29,221 nucleotides of DNA from a virus, in the IMG/VR virus record IMGVR_UViG_3300042466_000159, positions 1-29,221 of that record; one strand, written 5' to 3'. Shown one piece after another: positions 8,000-15,147 of the stretch. Position numbers and translations under genes: made by a program. Under the pieces are notes generated by a model. The model saw only the letters and a list, made by a program, of their open reading frames with translations. It ran no database searches and was not told the origin of the DNA. Each line of letters opens with the position of its first letter. The stretch's first letter is position 1.

Positions 8000-8656
8000 A
8001 TGGCTATCAGTCCATTACCAACGCCACCGAGTCGGGAAGACCCGACAAACTTTGCGACTCGAGCCGATGCTTTCTTGGGTGCATTGCCAACATTCCAATC
8101 TGAAGCTAATGCTTTGCAAGTGGATGTAAACACAAGACAGACAACGGCAAGCACAGCCGCGACAACCGCAACAACTCAGGCGGGTATAGCGACAACCCAA
8201 GCGGGGATTGCAACGACCCAAGCGGGTATTGCTACCACTCAGGCGGGTATCTCAACAGCAAGCGCAACATCTGCATCTGAATCTTGGGATTTGTTTGATG
8301 ACAGGATGCTAGGCGCGAAGGCTTCAGACCCGACACTTGATAATGATGGCAACCCCATTCTTACTGGTGCGCTTTACTTCAGTACCACAGTAAATAGAAT
8401 GAAGGTATATGACGGAACAGCATGGCAACTGGCTTATGTTCCTGCGGGTGACTTTGTAACTGGTGCGGCTAGTTCACAAACAAATACAATTGTTCTGTTT
8501 GATGGAACAACTGGTAAGCTAGTTAAACAAGCGACAGTTGGAACAGCGGGACAGTATTTGCAAAGCAATGGTGCAGGAGTAGCTCCAACATGGATCACAC
8601 CTCCAGTTCCAGAGATTCCACAAGACAATGCACTTCTTTATTATTTCATGGGTTAA
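8000..8656 (+). CDS. tail fibre-like protein with TTQAGIA repeats
   Basis: A 218-residue protein with an AAAGGAAAC ribosome-binding site. Residues 58-85 are four tandem copies of the heptad TTQAGIA, likely a trimeric fibrous shaft. Then comes a segment often seen in phage fibres (PTLDNDGNPILTGALYFSTT, followed by KVYDGTAWQ), and near the C-terminus GTAGQYLQSNGAGVAPTW, another recurrent fibre motif. It is probably a structural shaft or connector to the larger adhesin that follows. Confidence 0.75.
   Translation: MAISPLPTPPSREDPTNFATRADAFLGALPTFQSEANALQVDVNTRQTTASTAATTATTQAGIATTQAGIATTQAGIATTQAGISTASATSASESWDLFDDRMLGAKASDPTLDNDGNPILTGALYFSTTVNRMKVYDGTAWQLAYVPAGDFVTGAASSQTNTIVLFDGTTGKLVKQATVGTAGQYLQSNGAGVAPTWITPPVPEIPQDNALLYYFMG
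8171..8254 (+). repeat. four tandem 21-base repeats inside fibre gene
   Basis: Units begin at 8171, 8192, 8213 and 8234 and are variants of ACAACTCAGGCGGGTATAGC plus one base, encoding TTQAGIA/S. The copies differ mainly at third codon positions, so selection acts on the peptide. Unit number could vary between relatives by slippage. Confidence 0.9.
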
Positions 8657-8665
8657 GGATAAATC

Positions 8666-11029
8666 ATGGCACAAACTCCAATCTCAACATCTGTAATCTA
8701 CAATTCAAGAACACCAACAAATATCTATACAGTACCATCGGCAAGAACAGCCGTTGTTAAATCTGTCTTGGCATCTTCTCTGATTACTACTTATGACACA
8801 GTAACAATCAATAAGGTTTCAGGTGGTGTTACTTATCCTATTGTTCAGAATAGAACAACTGGCTATCCATCTGTATCAAGCACATATACTGCTTATCCTC
8901 CTAAAGAGTCAGTAAATTTATTGGATAGTCCAATCACTTTAGTTGCGGGTGAGTCTCTATCAATATCAACAACCACATCCGCACAATATAAATTTATAAC
9001 CTCTGTGAATGGAACAACGCATCCGAATTTGCGAGTCAATAATATTCACTATTTAAACAGCACTTACATCGCAGTTGGATTTGATGCAACGAACGGAAAT
9101 GGTTTAGTGATCACAAGTACAGATGCAATTACTTGGACAAAACAAAACTTCCCATTCGGCTTAACGATTACTGATATTGCTTTTGACGGAACTAATTATG
9201 TAGTCGTTGGCAGGGGTAGCGTAGGCTTTCTTTATTACAGCACCAACCTAACATCGTGGACTCAAGTCGCGGCTCCAAATACAAGTGATATGAATTGCAT
9301 CACATTTGGAAATAGTAGATTTGTTGCGGGTGGTACTAGCGGTGTTATTTGGTATGCTACAACCCCGACTTCTTGGTCAACAGCTACAACTCCGATTGCC
9401 GCAGATATAAATGCTGTGCTGACTATCGGAACTAATTGGGCTTTTGGATCAACTGGTGCATATTGCTATACATCTAATTTCACAACTTTCACAGCACCAT
9501 ATTTTTTCAAGCCAATCACAGCTTCAGTCGCAAGTGGAATCAATGGCTTTGCTATGGATAGTGCGGGGAAAATGTATATTGGAAATACAAGCACAAGTCC
9601 AAACGCTAGTGCTACTACTGCAATTTGGTCATCAACTGATCTTGGTAAAACTTTCACGGCTTATGATTTAAGTGGTCTATCAGGTAGGCCAACAAATTCA
9701 GTTTTCCCTCATGCTTTTGGTAATGGAGGAAAAGTGTTTTGGATGTTTACGCATCCTGCTACTAGTCCATATCTGTCATCATCAGATGGAGTCTCAATAA
9801 ACTCGCAAAGTTTCACAGGAACTTACGCAACATCAAGCTCTAATTGGTACACGATAAATGGAACAGGTGGCATTGGTTCAACATATAACTATATGATGTC
9901 ATACCTTACTGGTGGAACAGCTAGTACATATGGTGCTTTGCAAATTGGAACAGTAGCATCTAATGGTGTCTACACCGATACGCTCTCGTTCTTACTGGCG
10001 AATGCTCAAATAATTGCACCAAATCAATATGGACATGGCGCGATGGCCGCAAGTCCATCTACTGGGACTTGGATTTTTGCGGCTACATTTCAAAATGATA
10101 CGAATTACGGAGCATGGCTACGAGGTACATCAGCATCTAATGGTGCTGTTGGGCAAGGTATGGCCTATGCTTGGTATATCCCATCTTTAGGAAGTGTATA
10201 TTCAGCTTGTCACAGACCTAATCATGCGGGTTTTATCATGGGTACAAATAGTGGATACCTGATGACTATTGAAACGCCTACTTCAACAGAGACTGTTGAA
10301 AGAGGTAGACCATTTCCTGACAATGGAGTTGTGTGTGCAATAACTCCAAGCGGCACTACATCCCAAAGCAAGATACTGGCAATATCTGCGGGTGGTTATA
10401 TTGCATCGTCAACAGACCAAGGTGTAACTTGGACTTATGTATCTCGCATCTCTGCATCATTTTCTCCATTCACTTATGTTGGTGGGAATAAATCACTTCA
10501 GTATTCAAATGGATACTGGATGGCTTTTGATAGTTCTGGTGGAGTTTATTATTCAACCGATGGTTTAACTTGGTTGGGGAATCCATTGAACATTGGAAAT
10601 ATGTACACGCTCAATTCCAATAATATTTTTATTAAAGCCAATACAGGAATTACATACACAGCAGGAACAAGTCCTGATGTTTTTGTAAATGCTACAACTC
10701 AAAATTTAGGTGATCATGTTTCTGTCCGTAGGATGGCTTATGTCAATGGATCATATTTAATAGGTGGTGCAGGAGTAATTTATTCATCAACTGATTTGCT
10801 TACTTGGACAGGCCTTTCAATTGCTAATAAACAAATTAACAATAGCACTTTTTACAGTCCAAATAATTGCACCGCCATTGTTTACACAGGTGCAGGAAAC
10901 AATATTGTTGTTGGTAATGCACTAAGGGCAACAACTAGCGCAACTGACTTCAGCATAAGTCAACCAACTCTATTGAGTGCATCCTTAGTAACTGGCGCGG
11001 CAACAGCAGGAATTGTTGAAATATCTTAA
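8666..11029 (+). CDS. receptor-binding tail fibre with Asp-box-like beta-propeller repeats
   Basis: A 787-residue protein with AAGGAT upstream. After an N-terminal domain of about 110 residues there are at least seven repeats of the type S-T-D-x-x-T-W. Examples are ITSTDAITWTKQNF, YYSTNLTSWTQVA, WSSTDLGKTFTAY, ASSTDQGVTWTYV, YYSTDGLTWLGN and IYSSTDLLTWTGL. This resembles Asp-box (BNR) blades of sialidase-like propellers. As the last and largest tail gene it is the best candidate for host recognition. I see no catalytic residues that would argue for an enzyme. Confidence 0.75.
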   Translation: MAQTPISTSVIYNSRTPTNIYTVPSARTAVVKSVLASSLITTYDTVTINKVSGGVTYPIVQNRTTGYPSVSSTYTAYPPKESVNLLDSPITLVAGESLSISTTTSAQYKFITSVNGTTHPNLRVNNIHYLNSTYIAVGFDATNGNGLVITSTDAITWTKQNFPFGLTITDIAFDGTNYVVVGRGSVGFLYYSTNLTSWTQVAAPNTSDMNCITFGNSRFVAGGTSGVIWYATTPTSWSTATTPIAADINAVLTIGTNWAFGSTGAYCYTSNFTTFTAPYFFKPITASVASGINGFAMDSAGKMYIGNTSTSPNASATTAIWSSTDLGKTFTAYDLSGLSGRPTNSVFPHAFGNGGKVFWMFTHPATSPYLSSSDGVSINSQSFTGTYATSSSNWYTINGTGGIGSTYNYMMSYLTGGTASTYGALQIGTVASNGVYTDTLSFLLANAQIIAPNQYGHGAMAASPSTGTWIFAATFQNDTNYGAWLRGTSASNGAVGQGMAYAWYIPSLGSVYSACHRPNHAGFIMGTNSGYLMTIETPTSTETVERGRPFPDNGVVCAITPSGTTSQSKILAISAGGYIASSTDQGVTWTYVSRISASFSPFTYVGGNKSLQYSNGYWMAFDSSGGVYYSTDGLTWLGNPLNIGNMYTLNSNNIFIKANTGITYTAGTSPDVFVNATTQNLGDHVSVRRMAYVNGSYLIGGAGVIYSSTDLLTWTGLSIANKQINNSTFYSPNNCTAIVYTGAGNNIVVGNALRATTSATDFSISQPTLLSASLVTGAATAGIVEIS

Positions 11030-11039
11030 AGGAATAAAA

Positions 11040-11246
11040 ATGACTGATGAAGCATGGAAAAAATTAGAAATAACTTTGGCATTCAAAGGTGATGAAGTGC
11101 AGGCTCTTGTTGAGGCTCTTGCTCATTTGCCATTCCATTTGAGCGCAAAGTTTATTACGAATATTCAAAATCAAACAGCACCGCAAGTTATGCATTTTGA
11201 ATCGAAGATGGCAAAAGAACAGGAAGATCAGAAGGATACTGTATGA
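11040..11246 (+). CDS. small hypothetical protein downstream of tail fibre
   Basis: A 68-residue protein starting MTDEAWKKLEITLAFKGDEV. I chose the ATG at 11040 because AAAGGA lies at 11028-11033. The sequence is mixed helix with a charged C-terminus (ESKMAKEQEDQKDTV) and no membrane segment. It overlaps the next gene by four bases. A role in fibre assembly or as a link to the lysis region is possible, but no family is recognised. Confidence 0.65.
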   Translation: MTDEAWKKLEITLAFKGDEVQALVEALAHLPFHLSAKFITNIQNQTAPQVMHFESKMAKEQEDQKDTV

Positions 11247-11482
11247 CTTATGTAGCACTCAAAATGAACATCGTAGTTTCAATTGAAAAAGATGGTGTCA
11301 TTGATAGAAGCATGGAGCATGATGTTGTTGTTGATGTTCCTGAATCATCCAATCCAAAAATGGGATGGATATATTCCAAGCCTCCTGTAATTTATGATGG
11401 AGTCATCTGGTTTTATCCAACTGATACAACTTACTTTGATCGCACTCCAAAAGAATCAGGTCGAGTTTTTGTTTCATCATGA
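11243..11482 (+). CDS. small hypothetical protein
   Basis: A 79-residue, probably beta-rich protein (KMNIVVSIEKDGVIDRSMEH, then VIWFYPTDTTYFDR). It overlaps both neighbours by four bases (ATGA), so it is translated as part of a coupled string running from the fibre to the holin. I do not recognise the family. Confidence 0.65.
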   Translation: MTYVALKMNIVVSIEKDGVIDRSMEHDVVVDVPESSNPKMGWIYSKPPVIYDGVIWFYPTDTTYFDRTPKESGRVFVSS

Positions 11483-11697
11483 CTTCAACAGTTAATGAAG
11501 CCATAGTCACCAAAGCCGCAACAGCCGCCACTTATGGCGGCTCAGGAGTAGCCGTAATATTTGGCTTAACAGCCAATGAGTTTGCCGCTATCTCTGGCGT
11601 TGTGATTGCTTTGGTTGGTCTATTGGTAAACGTCTACTTCAAGCATCAGCACTTGAAGCTCGCGAGAGAATCAGCGAAAGCTGACGAACAAGAGTAA
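11479..11697 (+). CDS. holin, two transmembrane segments
   Basis: A 72-residue protein. TATYGGSGVAVIFGL-type sequence (about residues 14-30) and AAISGVVIALVGLLVNVYF (about 36-54) form two hydrophobic segments, followed by the basic tail KHQHLKLARESAKADEQE. This is the build of small class II holins in Gram-negative phages, which permeabilise the inner membrane to release or activate the lysin. The location at the head of the lysis region agrees. Confidence 0.8.
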   Translation: MTSTVNEAIVTKAATAATYGGSGVAVIFGLTANEFAAISGVVIALVGLLVNVYFKHQHLKLARESAKADEQE

Positions 11698-11789
11698 TGG
11701 AAGATTGGGCTGTCGCTTTCCTTGCGGCAGTCACATTAGTCGCCACTATTCTGTGGTGCGTCTCAATTTTTATTTGGTACTGGTCATGA
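11697..11789 (+). CDS. 30-residue membrane peptide
   Basis: ATG at 11697 shares its A with the holin TAA (TAATG). The product MEDWAVAFLAAVTLVATILW plus ten residues is essentially one transmembrane segment with an aromatic end (FIWYWS). Coupling to the holin suggests a holin modulator or antiholin, but this is inference from position and size alone. The next gene starts inside its stop (ATGA). Confidence 0.5.
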   Translation: MEDWAVAFLAAVTLVATILWCVSIFIWYWS

Positions 11790-11812
11790 CTTTTGTCATG
11801 ATCTTTTTTTTT
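11782..11812 (+). terminator. terminator-like hairpin overlapping a gene start
   Basis: GGTCATGAC (11782-11790), a TTTT loop and GTCATGATC (11795-11803) form a 9-bp stem with one G-T pair, followed directly by nine T residues (11804-11812). The ATG at 11786 lies in the left arm, so the first codons of the 41-residue gene are the terminator itself. It could dampen expression of everything downstream in the lysis region unless RNA polymerase is antiterminated or ribosomes melt it. Confidence 0.65.
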
Positions 11813-11911
11813 GCCTCAGTAGAATATCGGTGTGTCCGATGGGCATGGACAGGAGATGTCTATAACCGAAAAGTAGTGTGCCTTGAGTGGCAAAAGGTTG
11901 AGAGAAAATGA
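11786..11911 (+). CDS. 41-residue single-pass membrane protein
   Basis: ATG at 11786 overlaps the previous TGA. The product has a short hydrophobic N-terminal segment (MTFVMIFFFASV) and a conserved-looking soluble part, CVRWAWTGDVYNRKVVCLEW, with a charged end. The compact conserved tail argues against a chance reading frame. It overlaps the next gene by four bases. Function unknown; membrane location is predicted from composition. Confidence 0.55.
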   Translation: MTFVMIFFFASVEYRCVRWAWTGDVYNRKVVCLEWQKVERK

Positions 11912-12402
11912 TTGATCCGATGACAGCCCTTGCGGGAATACAGTCGGCCATTTCGATGGTCAAGAAGGCTAGTGCCGTAGCCAATGATCTTGGTTCTTTA
12001 GCCCCAATGATTGGGAAATTATTTGACGCCAAGTCAACAGCAACTAAAGCCCTGATTGAAACGAAGAAGTCTAAAGGTTCCAATATGGGAACTGCTCTTC
12101 AGATTGAGATGGCTCTGGAACAAGCTCGTGCCTTCGAGGAAGAACTGAAGATGCTGTTTATGACCACAGGCAAGATCGATGTGTGGAATAAAATTAAAGC
12201 TCGGCAAGATCAGATGGACATTGATGATGCTAGAGAGCTTCGCGCATTAGAGAGAGCAGAAAAGAAAGCCAAAGAAAAAGAAGCAGAGTTAAACGAGTTG
12301 GCTGTGATTCTTGGAGGCTGTGCGTTTGTTCTGTTCTTAGTGGTAATCGGTATCTATGAGTTGATGGAGTTCTGTCAGCAAACAAGAAGGTGCGGTCGGT
12401 GA
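11908..12402 (+). CDS. coiled-coil protein with C-terminal membrane anchor
   Basis: A 164-residue protein. The N-terminal half is helical (AGIQSAISMVKKASAVANDL), a charged coiled coil follows (ARELRALERAEKKAKEKEAE, about residues 109-128), and then a transmembrane segment LAVILGGCAFVLFLVVIGIY (about 131-150) with a short basic tail. Similar proteins occur near lysis genes of aquatic phages, but I know no tested function. Coupled to neighbours by ATGA and GTGA overlaps. Confidence 0.65.
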   Translation: MIDPMTALAGIQSAISMVKKASAVANDLGSLAPMIGKLFDAKSTATKALIETKKSKGSNMGTALQIEMALEQARAFEEELKMLFMTTGKIDVWNKIKARQDQMDIDDARELRALERAEKKAKEKEAELNELAVILGGCAFVLFLVVIGIYELMEFCQQTRRCGR

Positions 12403-12554
12403 ATGAATATCAAAAGACCTTTGACTTATGCTTGAAGATTTTTTGTTATGGGTGCGTGGCTTTATATGCGCTCGGCTTTTTGAAATTCCTTCCTGATGAT
12501 CTTAGCGATAAGATCGTTAATTTATTTTTGGGTCGCATAGGATTAGGCAAATGA
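12399..12554 (+). CDS. 51-residue membrane protein with GTG start
   Basis: GTG at 12399 overlaps the previous TGA (GTGA) and reads MNEYQKTFDLCLKIFCYGCV, continuing ALYALGFLKFLPDD. One transmembrane segment lies at about residues 12-31, with a soluble tail of about 20 residues. The ATG at 12403 is in another frame and stops after 10 codons, so GTG is the likely start. The next ATG at 12551 again overlaps the stop. Function unknown. Confidence 0.5.
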   Translation: MNEYQKTFDLCLKIFCYGCVALYALGFLKFLPDDLSDKIVNLFLGRIGLGK

Positions 12555-12727
12555 AAATATCTGCTTATCAGCAAAATGCTAAGATGCAATGGGAAGTTCA
12601 GAGACTCACCCATCAACAGAACATGGAACATTTAGCGAAGCTGAACCGACAAGCTGATCAACAGCAAAAGGTTCAAGATATCAAATCACATTGGGTCAAG
12701 GTCAATCAAGTGGATGTAATGGCATGA
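12551..12727 (+). CDS. 58-residue glutamine-rich helical protein
   Basis: ATG at 12551 overlaps the previous TGA. The product (MKISAYQQNAKMQWEVQRLT onward) is hydrophilic, rich in Gln and Asn, and predicted to be one long helix. Overlaps at both ends (ATGA) make it part of the coupled lysis-region string. No family recognised. Confidence 0.5.
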   Translation: MKISAYQQNAKMQWEVQRLTHQQNMEHLAKLNRQADQQQKVQDIKSHWVKVNQVDVMA

Positions 12728-12930
12728 GATATATTCTGCTTCTGCTATTGCTTACTGGATGCAAAGATGTTTACCGCTATCCATGTCAGAACCCTGATAA
12801 CTTTGTCTTGCCTGAGTGTCAGAAGCCGAAGTGCTTGTTCACTCAGCATTGTCCTGAATACTTAGTCGCCCCAATCTTGGAAAAGAAAGTAACAGATGTC
12901 CAACAGCCAGAAGCCAAACCTAACAACTGA
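12724..12930 (+). CDS. small lipoprotein
   Basis: A 68-residue product from the ATG at 12724, MRYILLLLLLTGCKDVYRYP. The hydrophobic stretch ends in the lipobox LTGC with Cys13 as the lipidation site. Five further cysteines in the mature part (CQNPDN, PECQKPKC, QHCPE) could form disulfides in the periplasm. The upstream in-frame codons back to 12691 lack signal character, so the ATG at 12724 is preferred. It may be a second outer-membrane lysis or exclusion factor; function is unproven. Confidence 0.65.
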   Translation: MRYILLLLLLTGCKDVYRYPCQNPDNFVLPECQKPKCLFTQHCPEYLVAPILEKKVTDVQQPEAKPNN

Positions 12931-13426
12931 AGAATTTGAAGTTCGCGTTTGGGGCTTTGTTGTCGTAGTCGTGACTTGCATCCTTTGCTTCATTGTCATT
13001 GCACTCTTGTATTCTGTCACCTTCGTGACACAGCCAATCAAGAGCATGGCTCCAATTGACCAAGCCTATACCAAGATGCTGAACGACATTGTTCTGCTGA
13101 TCGTTGGCGGCATCGGCGGAGTTATGACCAAAAGGGCGGCAGGGGCAGTATCTAGGGCGTTCAATCCTGCTCAACAATCGCAACCTATGTGTCACACCTA
13201 CCAAGGACAGGGCGTCGGTTTTGGTATGTCAAACAATTCAGGATATAACCCGCCATCAGCTTATGGGGGTTTGCCGAGTCAGCCGTTCGGGGCGATGCCT
13301 GTATTCACGAATCCGCAACTGGATGAAAACTGGACACCTCCACCGCCTCCAACCACACCCCCAGAGCATCTAGAATCTGATGCCGAGAGGGAACAAATTG
13401 CTATAGCAAGAACTGAGGCTGACTGA
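12896..13426 (+). CDS. two-TM membrane protein with proline-rich tail
   Basis: A 176-residue protein. The first membrane segment is VWGFVVVVVTCILCFIVIAL (about residues 18-42), the second IVLLIVGGIGGVMT (about 65-78), followed by a long soluble tail with a proline run (TPPPPPTTPP) and an acidic helix at the end. It overlaps the lipoprotein gene by 35 bases and the i-spanin gene by one. It could be a second holin-like or pinholin-like protein, as gene order suggests, but the sequence does not decide. Confidence 0.6.
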   Translation: MSNSQKPNLTTEEFEVRVWGFVVVVVTCILCFIVIALLYSVTFVTQPIKSMAPIDQAYTKMLNDIVLLIVGGIGGVMTKRAAGAVSRAFNPAQQSQPMCHTYQGQGVGFGMSNNSGYNPPSAYGGLPSQPFGAMPVFTNPQLDENWTPPPPPTTPPEHLESDAEREQIAIARTEAD

Positions 13427-13926
13427 TGTTTCCAATTCCTTTGCCGTGGATAATCGTTGGTGTAATTATTTCCTTGTTCGGAACTTATCAAGTTGGCCAT
13501 CATTACGGATGGCTTGAGCGCGATAATGACATGAAGATTGCCATTGCAAAAAAGAATGAGGAAGCAAGGGCGACTGAGCAGAAGCTCGGTGAACAACTCA
13601 ATACCAATGCAACAAAGTTACAGGAGGCAACCAATGTCATTAATCAAAAGCAGTCTGCCCTTGATCGCGCTATCCGTTCTGGCAGGGTGCGCATCCCAAC
13701 CGCAAGTTGTCAGCAAGCCGCCTCAAGTCCCGCCATTGCCGCCACAGATAGCAAAGAAACAGGAAGCCAACCTGACGGAAAGACTGACCAAGCTTCTGAT
13801 GCCGAACGAGAAACCCTTATCGCCATCGCAGAAATAGTCGCGCAGGGTGACAGAAATACTTTGCAACTCAACGCTTGCATCGATGCTTACAATGAAGTGA
13901 GGAATCTTTTAAATGGTGAGTCCTGA
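13426..13926 (+). CDS. i-spanin (Rz-like)
   Basis: A 166-residue protein. N-terminal membrane anchor PLPWIIVGVIISLFGTYQVG (about residues 5-24), then a long periplasmic coiled coil with Lys/Glu/Gln heptads (AKKNEEARATEQKLGEQLN, LQEATNVINQKQSALDRAI). This is the standard build of Rz, which reaches across the periplasm to the outer-membrane o-spanin and fuses the membranes in the last lysis step. The o-spanin gene is nested in another frame inside it. Confidence 0.85.
   Translation: MFPIPLPWIIVGVIISLFGTYQVGHHYGWLERDNDMKIAIAKKNEEARATEQKLGEQLNTNATKLQEATNVINQKQSALDRAIRSGRVRIPTASCQQAASSPAIAATDSKETGSQPDGKTDQASDAERETLIAIAEIVAQGDRNTLQLNACIDAYNEVRNLLNGES
13622..13627 (+). promoter_or_regulatory. AGGAGG ribosome-binding site of nested o-spanin
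   Basis: AGGAGG lies six bases before the internal ATG at 13634 and inside the i-spanin reading frame. It fixes the o-spanin start and excludes the longer reading back to 13538. Confidence 0.85.
13634..13837 (+). CDS. o-spanin (Rz1-like lipoprotein), nested in the i-spanin gene
   Basis: A 67-residue lipoprotein read in a different frame and wholly inside the Rz-like gene. The start at 13634 has a perfect AGGAGG (13622-13627) upstream. The signal MSLIKSSLPLIALSVLAGCA ends in the lipobox LAGC with Cys19, and the mature part is proline-rich (KPPQVPPLPPQ), as in Rz1. It is anchored in the outer membrane and pairs with the i-spanin. Confidence 0.88.
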   Translation: MSLIKSSLPLIALSVLAGCASQPQVVSKPPQVPPLPPQIAKKQEANLTERLTKLLMPNEKPLSPSQK

Positions 13927-14527
13927 ACAATTACGACAACTCAAGATTGAACAATCGTTGGCTGATCCATTCAATGAAACATTTGAACGCTTCGGAATTC
14001 TGACTCCAGTTCAGCAAGCCGCATGGCTCGGACAATGTGGCCATGAGTGCAATAATTTTAGAGTCCTTGAAGAGAACCTGAACTATCGTGCGCCAACCCT
14101 GCTAAAGCTGTTTCCATTGACAGCGAAGAGAGCATGGGGCTTCACGCCTGAATCGGCGGCACAGTATGAGCGTCAGCCAGTTAAGATTGCCAATCGCATT
14201 TACGGCTCTCGTATGGGCAACAGGGATGAGGCATCGGGAGATGGATTCTTGTACCGAGGCTCTGGATTTTTACAGTTGACGGGCGCGGCAAATTTTTTCC
14301 ATGCAGGAAAAGCATTGGGTGAGGACTTCGTTCGCAATCCCGATTTGGTAAGGACACCAAAATATGCGAGTCTTACTGCGGGATGGTTTTGGCAAACCCA
14401 CAATTTGAATCAGTACGCTGACAAAGAAGATTGGCTGATGCTGACAAAAAGAATCAATGGCGGCACGATTGGATTAGAGGATCGCAAGAAGCATATCGCA
14501 CACGCCATTGACGTCCTCACTTCTTAA
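13913..14527 (+). CDS. endolysin, glycoside hydrolase family 19-like
   Basis: A 204-residue protein. WLGQCGHECNNFRVLEENLN carries the Glu of the GH19/chitinase-like lysin active region (HE at about residues 43-44), and GDGFLYRGSGFLQLTG is the second hallmark motif. It cuts glycan strands of peptidoglycan. No signal peptide is visible, so it depends on the holin. The start ATG overlaps the i-spanin end by 14 bases, with GAGG at 13899-13902. Its 3' end overlaps a convergent gene by 11 bases. Confidence 0.88.
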   Translation: MVSPEQLRQLKIEQSLADPFNETFERFGILTPVQQAAWLGQCGHECNNFRVLEENLNYRAPTLLKLFPLTAKRAWGFTPESAAQYERQPVKIANRIYGSRMGNRDEASGDGFLYRGSGFLQLTGAANFFHAGKALGEDFVRNPDLVRTPKYASLTAGWFWQTHNLNQYADKEDWLMLTKRINGGTIGLEDRKKHIAHAIDVLTS

Positions 14528-14834
14528 CAGCTTTCCATTCTCTCTCGCTACGATTGGCATTTGATTTAACTTTATTCCCTGTCAATTCAATCAAGCCTAG
14601 ATCGTGCATTTCATTGAGCCGCCTTGCCACTTGATTACCATCAAGATTGGTGCATTGCGCTATGCCATCTTTCCCTAGAGGTCCAAATGCAAGCAAGCAA
14701 TCAACAATTCTTTGGTAATGTTGCGGTGCATACTCTCTTATTGAATCAGCCGCTTCAAAAGAAGTAGCAGGGTCACTAGCTCTGACTCTTGGGAAAGAAG
14801 TAAATATCTTGTCAAACATTTTTTTGTAATGCAT
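14517..14834 (-). CDS. winged-helix DNA-binding protein, last gene of leftward operon
   Basis: A 105-residue protein from the ATG at 14834 with GGAG upstream; a TTG at 14846 is a weaker start. The core HYQRIVDCLLAFGPLGKDGI, then QVARRLNEMHDLGLIELTGN, is a helix-turn-helix plus wing, as in small MarR- or ArsR-size phage regulators. The preceding DPATSFEAADSI motif is common in phage HTH proteins of this kind. It meets the endolysin gene tail to tail, so strong leftward transcription would produce antisense RNA to the lysin end. Confidence 0.7.
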   Translation of the reverse strand: MHYKKMFDKIFTSFPRVRASDPATSFEAADSIREYAPQHYQRIVDCLLAFGPLGKDGIAQCTNLDGNQVARRLNEMHDLGLIELTGNKVKSNANRSEREWKAVKK

Positions 14835-14871
14835 GATCTTCTCCAATAAGGTAAGGGTACTGGCGTTCGTC

Positions 14872-14885
14872 CGACATTGCTGTCG
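14872..14885 (-). promoter_or_regulatory. GCAA-tetraloop hairpin in leftward operon gap
   Basis: On the leftward RNA, CGACA-GCAA-TGTCG forms a 5-bp stem closed by a GNRA tetraloop, in the 73-base gap between the SSB-like gene and the winged-helix gene. There is no T-tract after it, so it is more likely an RNA stability or translation element than a terminator. Confidence 0.45.
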
Positions 14886-14907
14886 CGTTTTCCCCTCAGG
14901 TTAAATT

Positions 14908-15147
14908 TTAGAACGGCACATCGTCATCTTCAAGCTGTGGCAAGCCATCCTCACCTTTAGGGGTATTCAGATATGCCCATCCATTCCAACCCCCTGCATC
15001 TGTTAGAGGGGTGCAATCAAGTTTTAGCATCGGTCCTTTCTTGGTATCAATAACTGAACCAACCCTCAGATACCGATTTTTATTTACACCATCTTTGTTA
15101 ACATAAGTGCCTGTAATAACAGATACTTCATAAATTGTCTTTGCCAT
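14908..15147 (-). CDS. small SSB-like single-strand DNA-binding protein
   Basis: A 79-residue protein. The strands KTIYEVSVITGTYVNKDGVN and RYLRVGSVIDTKKGPMLKLD suggest a small beta-barrel, and the last residues LEDDDVPF copy the acidic, Phe-terminated tip that bacterial SSB proteins use to recruit partners. It sits next to the YqaJ nuclease and the ERF annealing protein, and overlaps the exonuclease gene by 20 bases. It probably coats single strands during phage recombination. It is shorter than classical SSB (about 110 residues or more). Confidence 0.6.
   Translation of the reverse strand: MAKTIYEVSVITGTYVNKDGVNKNRYLRVGSVIDTKKGPMLKLDCTPLTDAGGWNGWAYLNTPKGEDGLPQLEDDDVPF

Noticed and set aside
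8171-8254. Tandem repeats as a CRISPR array
   Set aside because: The units are contiguous without spacers, vary at third codon positions and encode a heptad inside an open frame.
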